Assembly: GCF_900170025.1 (NCBI RefSeq)
Contig: NZ_FWEX01000006.1
Span: 2,571,236-2,635,235, forward strand
Length of the DNA: 64,000 nt
Reading direction: 5' to 3'
DNA from: Nitrospira sp. ND1
GTDB taxonomy: Bacteria > Nitrospirota > Nitrospiria > Nitrospirales > Nitrospiraceae
A program made the position numbers and the translations under genes. Positions within the stretch are counted from its first letter, which is position 1. Every line of letters starts with the position of its first letter. Of the stretch, positions 42,772 to 50,039 are shown in pieces. A model generated the notes under the pieces. The model was not told the origin of the DNA. It made no database searches and saw only the letters and a program-made list of their open reading frames with translations.

Positions 42772-44208
42772 ATGAGTGAGGATCTCCACCCCAAAAGTCC
42801 CTTGTGTGTCGATCTTGATGGCACGCTCATCAGGACCGATCTGCTGTGGGAATCGCTGCTGGCGCTGCTGAAGCAGAGTCCGCTCTCGGTCTTTCAGCTT
42901 CCCTTCTGGTTGCTGAAAGGCAAAGCCTCTTTCAAGCATGAAATTGCCCGCCGTGTGACGCTCGATGCCAGCGCGCTCCCCTACGACCAGGCTCTGGTCG
43001 AGTTTCTCTCCAACGAACGCCGGGCTGGGCGTGAGCTGGTGCTGGCCACAGCCAGTCATGAGAGTTTTGCCCGTGCCGTAGCGGCTCATCTCGGGTTGTT
43101 CGATGAGCGGGTGTTCGGGAGCGATGCTTCGACCAATCTCAAAGGCGCACGCAAGGTTGCCCTCCTGGTTGAGCGATACGGGGCTCGCCGCTTTGCCTAT
43201 GCGGGAAATTCGACCGCCGATTTGCCCGTGTGGGCCGAGGCTAACGAAGCGATCATCGTGAATGCCTCTGCCGGATTGGTGAGCCGCGCGCAAACGCTGA
43301 CCCCGGTGAGTCGTGTGTTCAGCGAGCCGGTGAAATGGCTGAAGCAGGTGGCCAAGGCCTTGCGCGTACATCAGTGGGCGAAGAATGTGCTGGTGTTTAT
43401 CCCGGTGGTCGCCTCGCATCAAATCACCAACCGAGCCCTGATGCTGCAGGCCACCCTGGCATTCCTGTCATTCAGTTTCTCAGCGTCTGCCGTCTATATC
43501 GTCAATGACTGTCTCGACCTCGCGTCCGACCGCCGGCATCCCCGGAAAAAATACCGTCCCTTTGCTTCCGGCAGCCTCTCGATTCCGTTCGGGCTCCTCT
43601 TGGCTGCCGGGTGTCTTGTGGGGGGTATTTTGCTGGCGCTGGCACTGCCCTCGCCATTTCTGCTCGTGCTGGCCGGCTACCTGGTTCTGACGACGGGGTA
43701 TTCGTTCTATCTGAAACAGTTCGTGCTGCTGGATGTGATTGTGTTGGCCCAACTCTACACCGTGCGGGTATACGGAGGCGGGGCTGCGACGGGGGTGGCT
43801 CCCTCCCATTGGCTGCTGACGTTCTCGTTGTTTCTCTTCCTGAGCCTTGCTTTGGTGAAGCGGTTTACCGAACTGCGGCTCACCGGTGAGGCCGAAGGCA
43901 AGGAACTGCACGGGCGAGGGTATTGGGTGACGGATCTGGAACATGTGTCGAGTATCGGCACGGCGAGCGGATTGCTGGCGGTGTTGGTGTTGGCACTCTA
44001 CATCAGTAGTAAAGAAGTGCTGCTGCTGTACACGCATGCGGACGTATTATGGCTGGTCTGTCCGGTGATGCTCTACTGGATCAGTCGGGTCTGGATGCTG
44101 GCCTACCGGAATCGAATGGACGACGATCCGGTGGTGTTCGCGGTCAAGGATTCAAAAAGTTATCTCATGGCGGCGATCATCGGAGCCATTCTCTTCTTTG
44201 CCAGGTAA
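42772..44208 (+). CDS. HAD phosphatase-UbiA prenyltransferase fusion
   Basis: A 478-residue fusion. Residues about 8-185 are a HAD domain (CVDLDGTLIRTDLLWESLLA, LATASHE, YAGNSTADLPVW). Residues about 200-475 are an UbiA-type prenyltransferase with about nine membrane helices (LRVHQWAKNVLVFIPVVASH, NDCLDLASDRRHPRKKYRPF with the Asp-rich Mg site, VLTTGYSFYLKQFVLLDVIV). The second part resembles decaprenyl-phosphate phosphoribose transferases. The HAD part may hydrolyse the phosphate of the product, as in arabinogalactan precursor synthesis; this is inference. Start ATG at MSED was preferred to an upstream TTG/ATG. Confidence 0.9.
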   Translation: MSEDLHPKSPLCVDLDGTLIRTDLLWESLLALLKQSPLSVFQLPFWLLKGKASFKHEIARRVTLDASALPYDQALVEFLSNERRAGRELVLATASHESFARAVAAHLGLFDERVFGSDASTNLKGARKVALLVERYGARRFAYAGNSTADLPVWAEANEAIIVNASAGLVSRAQTLTPVSRVFSEPVKWLKQVAKALRVHQWAKNVLVFIPVVASHQITNRALMLQATLAFLSFSFSASAVYIVNDCLDLASDRRHPRKKYRPFASGSLSIPFGLLLAAGCLVGGILLALALPSPFLLVLAGYLVLTTGYSFYLKQFVLLDVIVLAQLYTVRVYGGGAATGVAPSHWLLTFSLFLFLSLALVKRFTELRLTGEAEGKELHGRGYWVTDLEHVSSIGTASGLLAVLVLALYISSKEVLLLYTHADVLWLVCPVMLYWISRVWMLAYRNRMDDDPVVFAVKDSKSYLMAAIIGAILFFAR

Positions 44209-44217
44209 ACCGTCGAG

Positions 44218-44952
44218 TCAGATGCCCCATCCGCCGCTGAGGTGCAGGTTGGCGCCGTTAACGTAGCGCGCCTCCTCGCTGAGCAGGTATCGCACGGCCG
44301 CGACTGTATCCCCCACGCTCCCGATGTATCCGGCGGGAATTCGTTTGACCACACCGGCCAGTTCATCGGGCGGCGCGCTGCCCGAATCGATGAATCCGGG
44401 GGAGATGGCGTTGACGGTAATGCCGTAGGGGGCGAGCAGTTTTGCCAGTGTCCTGGTGAGAATTAACACGCCGGCTTTGGCGATATAGTGCCCCGTCACC
44501 TCCGGCTGGGCTACCATCTGGTCCGCGTTGGCCATGCTGAAGTTGATGATGCGTCCCTGCTTCCGTGCCTTCATCCCGGGTGCGACCGCCTGCCCAAGAT
44601 AAAAAATCGGGTGTAAGTTTCCCTCGAACATTTCACGCCAGCCCGCCGGCGTCTCGTCGAAGAGATTGACGCGGTGATAGGGGCCGGCGCCGTTGATCAG
44701 TGCGTCGATTCTTCCCCACCGGCTTTCGACCTGTGAGACCACGTCGCCGGCGGCCTTCGGGTCTGAGACGTCGCACTGCACGGCCAGGGCTTGCCCGCCG
44801 CGTGCCCTGATGGCCGCGCTGGTTTCATCCGCGGCTGCGTTGCTGGTGCGGTAGCAGATCGCCACGGACCATTGTTGCGCGGCGAGATCGAGCGCGATGG
44901 CGCGGCCGATTCCCTTGGCGCCGCCGGTGATGAGGGCAACTTTATTCGTCAT
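44218..44952 (-). CDS. SDR oxidoreductase with atypical active-site spacing
   Basis: A 244-residue SDR of the FabG/pteridine-reductase type: TGGAKGIGRAIALDL (cofactor), INGAGPYHRV, INFSMANAD (Ser), and the C-terminal SEEARYVNGANLHLSGGWGI. The catalytic stretch reads VTGHYIAKAGV: Tyr is three residues before Lys instead of four, and His occupies the usual Tyr position. Reduced or altered activity is possible. An inverted-repeat element lies 14 bp upstream of the ATG. The gene converges on the HAD-UbiA fusion. Confidence 0.85.
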   Translation of the reverse strand: MTNKVALITGGAKGIGRAIALDLAAQQWSVAICYRTSNAAADETSAAIRARGGQALAVQCDVSDPKAAGDVVSQVESRWGRIDALINGAGPYHRVNLFDETPAGWREMFEGNLHPIFYLGQAVAPGMKARKQGRIINFSMANADQMVAQPEVTGHYIAKAGVLILTRTLAKLLAPYGITVNAISPGFIDSGSAPPDELAGVVKRIPAGYIGSVGDTVAAVRYLLSEEARYVNGANLHLSGGWGI

Positions 44953-44965
44953 AGGGACTCCGTGA

Positions 44966-45090
44966 GCAGGCTGTTGAGAAAGTCCGCCAGCGGCGTTCTC
45001 GCATCGCGCCGAGGCTCACCGTACGGCACGAGTACGATTCGCCTCTTCGCTTGCTGCGGCCTTGCTGGACGGCCTTTCTGAACAGCCTGC
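44966..45090. repeat. Inverted-repeat element (125 bp), GCAGGC-type family
   Basis: The ends GCAGGCTGTTGAGAAAGTCC and the complement GCAGGCTGTTCAGAAAGGCC are near-perfect inverted repeats. The centre has CGTACGGCACGAGTACG. It is about 90% alike over its length to the copy at 49427-49550 by eye. It lies 14 bp upstream of the SDR start codon. Confidence 0.82.
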
Positions 45091-45149
45091 GGGGTATTCC
45101 GGTTCTGTCTGTGCATGAGGGGCACAACTCCATTTTCGGGGTCGTTATT

Positions 45150-45167
45150 TAGTTTGTCGACAAACTA
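45150..45167. promoter_or_regulatory. Perfect 18-bp palindrome TAGTTTGTCGACAAACTA
   Basis: Nine-base half-sites without a spacer, directly beyond the stop codon of the glycosyltransferase gene 45168-45920 and upstream of the SDR gene and its repeat element. It looks like an operator for a dimeric regulator acting on the SDR; a terminator stem is less likely because there is no loop. Regulator unknown. Confidence 0.5.
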
Positions 45168-45920
45168 TTAGGCCTCACGCGTGCGCAGGCGTTTCGCGAG
45201 CAACTCCAGCGTGCCGGCCGTTCGTTGCGAATACACTCGTTCCTGTTTGGGGCGTTTTTTGTCCGCTGCACAATCATCGATCAAGGCGTGAAGGTCGTCG
45301 AGGGTGTCCACGTCGCTCCAGGCCGGTAGGAGGGCGGTCTTCAATCCCGCGGCCGCAGCTTTCTGCTGCGTGAGTCCCATGACCTGGTCCGTCGACCAGG
45401 GAATATCCGAGAACAGGTCTGGGTGTGGGGCCGTCATGCCGATCAGATAGTAGCCGCCGTCTTTTGCCGGACCGAGGATCAGATCGTGCCGGGTGAGTGA
45501 CTGCACGGCATCGCGATAATGTGTCAGGGGCAGAGAGGGTACGTCGGTTCCCACCAGGAAAACGTGCCGGTACCCACGGGCAAAGAGCGTGCTGAACGCC
45601 TGCGCCATCCTGTCCCCCAGGTTGTCGCCTTGTTGATCGAGGAGCGTGACGCCGTGGCGCGCTTCCATGATTCTGAAAAAGACATGGGTGCTTGAGGGCG
45701 CACAGGCCAGAAAGCGATCGACAGGAAGCTTGAACTTATGCACCGCCGCCTTGGTGCGTTCGAGGGTGTCGAGGACGAAGCTGCCGTGAAGTGTGGCGGC
45801 TTCGTCTTCGGTCAGGCCCGGGCAGAGGCGTGTTTTGACCTGTCCCGGGATCGGGGCTTTGGCGAAGATCACCAGGGCGGCCGATGCGGGCTGTTTGCGG
45901 TCCGACGGGAGAGCACTCAT
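45168..45920 (-). CDS. TIGR04282-type glycosyltransferase (DUF2064)
   Basis: A 250-residue nucleotidyl/glycosyltransferase-like protein. Family blocks are ALVIFAKAPIPGQVKTRLCP, FLVGTDVPSLPLTHYRDAV, ILGPAKDGGYYLIGM and FSDIPWSTDQVMGLT. This family (DUF2064, TIGR04282) typically sits beside TIGR04283 transferases and is annotated with arsenosugar biosynthesis; no arsenic gene is seen here, so the real product is open. It follows the second transferase gene by 4 bp on the same strand. Confidence 0.9.
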   Translation of the reverse strand: MSALPSDRKQPASAALVIFAKAPIPGQVKTRLCPGLTEDEAATLHGSFVLDTLERTKAAVHKFKLPVDRFLACAPSSTHVFFRIMEARHGVTLLDQQGDNLGDRMAQAFSTLFARGYRHVFLVGTDVPSLPLTHYRDAVQSLTRHDLILGPAKDGGYYLIGMTAPHPDLFSDIPWSTDQVMGLTQQKAAAAGLKTALLPAWSDVDTLDDLHALIDDCAADKKRPKQERVYSQRTAGTLELLAKRLRTREA

Positions 45921-45924
45921 GGGT

Positions 45925-46653
45925 TTATCTCACAATGCTATAAAAATGTTGGAGTCGATAGGGGCTGACTCCGATCCAGTACAGGAAGCGGAGGGTCCAC
46001 ATCAACAGAATTGTTCGGACGGGGCCGTTCCGTTCCCATCGACGGAAGGCGGTGACGACCTGACTACGCAATGGAGCAAGGCGTCCTGCTCGTTTGAGGC
46101 GACGGGAGAACTCGATGTCTTCCATCAGCGGAATCTCCGCAAACCGTCCGGTCCGCTCGAAGACATCCCGTCTGACGAAGAGGGCCTGGTCGCCTGTGGC
46201 AATGCCGCTCCAGCGGGAGCGCAGATTCATCATGTGTCCGACGAGTCGGGCTATCGGACGAGGGGAGTCGAAGCGGACGTCGAAGCGTCCGCCGACGCAA
46301 GCCTCGTCGGACAGCGCGGTGGAGATGGCCTGCCGGGCGTCGGTGGGGAGGTACGTATCGGCGTGAAGGAACAGGAGCACCTCGCAGCGGCTGCCGGCTA
46401 CACCGGCGTTGAGCTGGCGCGCGCGCCCCGCGGCCGCCTTCAGAAGACGGATAGTCGGCGAGGCTGGTGCGGGGCCTGAGCAAGGCCTGTTCTGAAGGCG
46501 GCCGGCACACGACTCCACAACGGCGCAGGTCTGATCCGAACTGCCGCCGTCCACGACGATGAGCTCGTCGAATCCGAGCGTGGCCGTGTGTGAGAGGGTC
46601 TGCCCGATACCGCAGGCTTCGTTGAGAACCGGGATGATGACGGCAATGGTCAT
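45925..46653 (-). CDS. TIGR04283-type family 2 glycosyltransferase
   Basis: A 242-residue GT2. The N-terminal donor-site motifs are IAVIIPVLNEACGIGQTL and LIVVDGGSSDQTCAVVESC; then comes LLFLHADTYLPTDARQAIST (the metal-binding DxD-like AD), and later GDQALFVRRDVFERTGRFAE and PLMEDIEFSRRLKRAG. The TIGR04283 annotation rests on the pairing with the TIGR04282 gene 4 bp downstream and on these blocks. It would transfer a sugar to an unknown acceptor. Confidence 0.9.
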   Translation of the reverse strand: MTIAVIIPVLNEACGIGQTLSHTATLGFDELIVVDGGSSDQTCAVVESCAGRLQNRPCSGPAPASPTIRLLKAAAGRARQLNAGVAGSRCEVLLFLHADTYLPTDARQAISTALSDEACVGGRFDVRFDSPRPIARLVGHMMNLRSRWSGIATGDQALFVRRDVFERTGRFAEIPLMEDIEFSRRLKRAGRLAPLRSQVVTAFRRWERNGPVRTILLMWTLRFLYWIGVSPYRLQHFYSIVR

Positions 46654-46717
46654 CGGTGCGGGAGGAAGAGCGATGAATTCACCGGCCCGATCTCAAGATG
46701 GGCAGGGCACGGAGTCT

Positions 46718-47125
46718 TCAGGTTGCCTGTTTCGGCTCGTTGAACATGAAATACATGACCACGACGACGGTGGACCAGAACACCACCTGCTTATGCCAGA
46801 ACAGCACTTCGCCATAGTGAAAAAATGCCAGGCTGATCAGAACCGATCCCGCCATCAAGGAGTACCGGATCGTCGGATTTTCGACCACGGCATTGGCCCA
46901 GACCGCGATGCCGCTGAAGTAGATCAGCAGGGGCACGACGTTGATCTCGAATCCACCGCTGATAGAGAGGAACACGTCCAAAAAGCCGATGAACATCAAG
47001 GCCGTGCCGACCATCATCCCGACGACATGCGTCTGGCGGTCTACATTGCTTTCGTCGTCCGGGCGGTGCAACGGGGGCCTGGACGGACGGGTCGAAGGAT
47101 CTGGAAGGTCGCTGGGTGGTGCCAT
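46718..47125 (-). CDS. Small four-helix membrane protein
   Basis: A 135-residue protein with a Pro-rich cytoplasmic N-terminus and about four membrane segments (VVGMMVGTALMFIGFLDVFL, NVVPLLIYFSGIAVWANAVV, YSLMAGSVLISLAFFHYGEV, VVFWSTVVVVMYFMFNEP). I do not recognise the family. It starts 2 bp after the dCTP deaminase stop on the same strand and is probably co-transcribed. Confidence 0.75.
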   Translation of the reverse strand: MAPPSDLPDPSTRPSRPPLHRPDDESNVDRQTHVVGMMVGTALMFIGFLDVFLSISGGFEINVVPLLIYFSGIAVWANAVVENPTIRYSLMAGSVLISLAFFHYGEVLFWHKQVVFWSTVVVVMYFMFNEPKQAT

Positions 47126-47127
47126 GT

Positions 47128-48279
47128 CTAGGCCTTAAAATGCTTGCTGAGGGTGAGGGCTTGTCGTTGATATGACGAGCCGAGTGCCGTTCCATATACC
47201 TGTGTCGGCACCGTGAGCATTCGATCATACACTACTTTGAAGAAGGTTTGCCCGTCATGAATGAGGAACGGCACATCGTGTGGGCGGACTTCCAGGACGA
47301 CCTGAGTGCCCCGCATCTTGCCGTCTCCGTACCCGAAGCCCGGGTCGAAGAAGCCGGCATAGTGGGTGCGCAGTTCGCCGCAGGCCGCTTCGTAGGCGAC
47401 CATTTCGGCGGCATACCCAGGCGGGACCCGAATGCGTTCTTTCGACGCCAGGATATAAAACTCCTCCGGTTCCAGGAGGAGGCTGTCTTGCCGGTGCCGT
47501 TTCAGCGGTTCCCAGAAGTCCAGGGCCGCATAATGTCCGATTTTGGCCAGATCGATGACATGGCTGTTCTTCTTGGCCCGGTAGCCGATGACCGCATCTT
47601 CCCGCGCACTTCCGGTGAGGTCGATCCGCAGGAAGAGGCCGCGCTCCGTACGGAACTCCTTCTGCGGCAGCGGCTTCGGGGGTGAGGCATTACGAAAGAG
47701 CAGCGGATCGGTCCCATGCAGCTTCTGCAGGGCGCTGTCGGAGACCGTGGCATCGCCGCGCACGAAACGAATCTGATTCAGGGAGTCACCCGTGCGCACC
47801 TTGATGGCGAAGGAGCGTGGCACCACTTCCAGATAGAGCGGGCCCCGGTAGCCGGCCCGGATTTCATCGAAGCCGGCATTCAGGTCGGTGACGACGCGGG
47901 TGAAGACATCCAGCCGTCCGGTGGTGCTTTTGGGATTGGCGCGTGCCCGGAGCGTGGCCGGCAGGTCCAGTTGTTCGAGGAGCGGAACCAGATACACATG
48001 TCCCTTCTCGAGGATGGCACCCTGCGTGAGGTCCATCTCATACATCACGAGGTCGGACTGATAAAAGTCGAGCGCATTGAGGCGGCTGCTGATAGCCGAC
48101 AATTCCGGCAGGAAGCTGCTGATCAGCCGGTACGCTTTCTTTCCGAGCCGCAAGTCCAGACTGGCCGGCTGGATTTGCCGGTCTTCGATCGGATGGTCCG
48201 ATGTGATGGACTCACGGGCAATCAGCTGCGTGATGTGCTGATACGGCAGAATCCCTTTTGAAGAAGCGGCACGGGTCAC
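47128..48279 (-). CDS. dcd: Two-domain 2'-deoxycytidine 5'-triphosphate deaminase
   Basis: A 383-residue duplicated dCTP deaminase (long form). The first half has LPATLRARANPKSTTGRLDV, RVVTDLNAGFDEIRAGY and YLEVVPRSFAIKVR, and the second has VPPGYAAEMVAYEAACGELR, HYAGFFDPGFGYG and EVRPHDVPFLIHDGQTF. The enzyme makes dUTP for thymidylate synthesis. The gene begins with GTG in GTGA, overlapping the stop of the lysine aminomutase gene. It is followed at once by a small membrane protein gene. Confidence 0.93.
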   Translation of the reverse strand: MTRAASSKGILPYQHITQLIARESITSDHPIEDRQIQPASLDLRLGKKAYRLISSFLPELSAISSRLNALDFYQSDLVMYEMDLTQGAILEKGHVYLVPLLEQLDLPATLRARANPKSTTGRLDVFTRVVTDLNAGFDEIRAGYRGPLYLEVVPRSFAIKVRTGDSLNQIRFVRGDATVSDSALQKLHGTDPLLFRNASPPKPLPQKEFRTERGLFLRIDLTGSAREDAVIGYRAKKNSHVIDLAKIGHYAALDFWEPLKRHRQDSLLLEPEEFYILASKERIRVPPGYAAEMVAYEAACGELRTHYAGFFDPGFGYGDGKMRGTQVVLEVRPHDVPFLIHDGQTFFKVVYDRMLTVPTQVYGTALGSSYQRQALTLSKHFKA

Positions 48280-49409
48280 AGGTGTTCCCCCCCTCCGTCG
48301 CAGCCGTTTCCTGTGGAGGCCCAGGAGGGATGGGCGCCGACCATCGGCAGTTCACGTCCTGGAGTGGAGCTGGGCTGGGGGTAGTGGAAGGTCCTGTTTT
48401 CGTAATTTCTCAACACGGCGCTGTCTTCGTCCAGGTTGACCAGGTAGTCCGCGGGCAACAGTGGAATTTTGCCTCCGCCGCCGGGAGCATCGATTACAAA
48501 GTGGGGGACGCCCATGCCGCTGGTGTGGCCCTGCAGGGACTTGATGATCTTGAGGCCGGTTTCCACCGACGTCCGGAAATGATTCGTCCCCTTCGTCAGG
48601 TCGGCTTGATACAGGTAATAGGGCTTCACGCGTGCCAGTAGCAATTGATGCATCAGACGTTTCATGATCTCGGGGTCGTCGTTGACCCCCTTCAGTAACA
48701 CAGTCTGAGCACCGAGGGGAACCCCGGCATCGGCCAGCATCCCGCAGGCGCGTTTCACCTCCGGGGTCAGTTCGTCCGGGTGGTTGAAGTGCAGGTTCAT
48801 ATAGAATGGATGATATTTCTTGATGATCTCGCAGAGCTTCGGTGTGATGCGCTCCGGCAGGCTGCCCGGTACGCGTGTGCCGATCCGGATTAGTTCCAAG
48901 TGGGGAATGGTCCGGAGGGATTTGAGAATCCGTTCCAGCAGGTGATCGGGCAGCAGGAGCGGGTCGCCTCCTGACAAAATCACATCCCGCACTTCCTGAT
49001 GGTCGCGCAGATAGGCGATCGCCCGGTCCAGCTCCCCTTTCTTGAGGAAGCCCGGTTTGCCCACCAGCCGTTTGCGCGTGCAAAACCGGCAATAAATCGG
49101 ACACTGATTTGTGACCATCAAGAGGACGCGGTCGGGGTACCGGTGAACCAGGTGGGGCACGGGGCTCATCAGATCTTCTTCGAGCGGATCGTCTTCCGCA
49201 TCCGCATCGGCCATCTCCGCGCGATCGGGCACGACTTGTTTCCAGATCGCATCGCCCTTTTCCTTGATGGTGGCCAGCACGGTCGGCGTAATCCGCATGG
49301 GGTAGTCCCCCACGATGTCCTCGATTTCCTTCGGATCGACACCGAGCCGATCCGCCAAATCCTTCGGCTTGACCACGCTCTGAGCCAGGATGCGTCTCCA
49401 GTCCTCCAC
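48276..49409 (-). CDS. Lysine 2,3-aminomutase family radical SAM enzyme
   Basis: A 377-residue radical-SAM protein with cluster Cys103-x3-Cys107-x2-Cys110 (NQCPIYCRFCTRKR), ILSGGDPLLLPDHLLERIL (the GGDPL site) and the region VPHFVIDAPGGGGKIPL that precedes the PLP Lys-type segment. Product is beta-lysine from lysine, either free (AblA) or on EF-P (EpmB). The start is GTG after AAAGGA; longer frames run into a repeat element that begins 17 bp upstream and would add a spurious peptide. The C-terminal tail is longer than in EpmB. A start within the repeat is unlikely. Confidence 0.9.
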   Translation of the reverse strand: MEDWRRILAQSVVKPKDLADRLGVDPKEIEDIVGDYPMRITPTVLATIKEKGDAIWKQVVPDRAEMADADAEDDPLEEDLMSPVPHLVHRYPDRVLLMVTNQCPIYCRFCTRKRLVGKPGFLKKGELDRAIAYLRDHQEVRDVILSGGDPLLLPDHLLERILKSLRTIPHLELIRIGTRVPGSLPERITPKLCEIIKKYHPFYMNLHFNHPDELTPEVKRACGMLADAGVPLGAQTVLLKGVNDDPEIMKRLMHQLLLARVKPYYLYQADLTKGTNHFRTSVETGLKIIKSLQGHTSGMGVPHFVIDAPGGGGKIPLLPADYLVNLDEDSAVLRNYENRTFHYPQPSSTPGRELPMVGAHPSWASTGNGCDGGGEHL

Positions 49410-49426
49410 GTCTCTATCCTTTCTAA

Positions 49427-49550
49427 CAGGCTGTTGAAAAAGTCCGCCAGCGGCGTTCTCGCACCGCACAGCGGCTCACCGTACGGCACGAGTACGATTC
49501 GCCGTTTCGCTCGCTGCGGCCTTGCTGGGCGGCCTTTTGGAACGGCCTGT
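49427..49550. repeat. Inverted-repeat element (124 bp), GCAGGC-type family
   Basis: The ends ACAGGCTGTTGAAAAAGTCC and the complement ACAGGCCGTTCCAAAAGGCC are inverted repeats. The centre has CGTACGGCACGAGTACG. It is 17 bp upstream of the lysine aminomutase start codon and fills much of the 309-bp gap there. Bases 49551-49718 hold nothing further that I can name. Confidence 0.82.
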
Positions 49551-49718
49551 AGGTGATGCGTATGGAAATACGTGATCGCAGCCGGCTCTGAAAAGCACAT
49601 GGGCGACGACTGTTTGTCAAAAAATTGCTAAGTGGCCGAGCCGTGCAGGCCGGCGCCTGCCCGAGGGATCGGGGTCGGTCCGTGATCGGCGCTCGCGCTG
49701 GAGATCCGGGCGAGATCC

Positions 49719-49964
49719 TCACGGGCGTGCCTTGTCGTACTGTGTGTGCAGGTGAGCAAGAATGTCGTGGGTTTCCGTCAGAACGGTGTCTCCGTCTTTC
49801 AGGACCGGGACATAGTATTGGCCCGACACCTCGAAGACTTGTGTGCGCATCGGACGAAAGTCCGGAACCACCACGTCTTCGTAAGAGAGTTTCAGTTCGT
49901 CCAGACGGTCCCGAACGACCGCACAATCCGGGCACCATTGGACATGATAGAGCGTCAGGGCCAT
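49719..49964 (-). CDS. Thioredoxin-fold (glutaredoxin/GST N-terminal) protein
   Basis: An 81-residue protein with LTLYHVQWCPDCAVVRDRLD (CPDC dithiol), DVVVPDFRPMRTQV, VSGQYYVPVLKDGD and TETHDILAHL. It has the size and layout of a glutaredoxin or GST N-terminal domain, with the cis-Pro in YVPVL. Redox role likely; partner unknown. It is near, but not in an operon with, the ATP-grasp-like gene. Confidence 0.85.
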   Translation of the reverse strand: MALTLYHVQWCPDCAVVRDRLDELKLSYEDVVVPDFRPMRTQVFEVSGQYYVPVLKDGDTVLTETHDILAHLHTQYDKARP

Positions 49965-50039
49965 GAGTACCTATGGGGAAAAAGGTTGAGTAGATATCTG
50001 CAAATGAACCGGTTCTGCTGCAGCGATCATCAGGTCACC

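Noticed and set aside
49410-49469. N-terminal extension of the lysine aminomutase frame (MRCENAAGGLFQQ...)
   Set aside because: The extension is encoded mainly by the dispersed repeat; the GTG after AAAGGA begins at the family's normal N-terminus.
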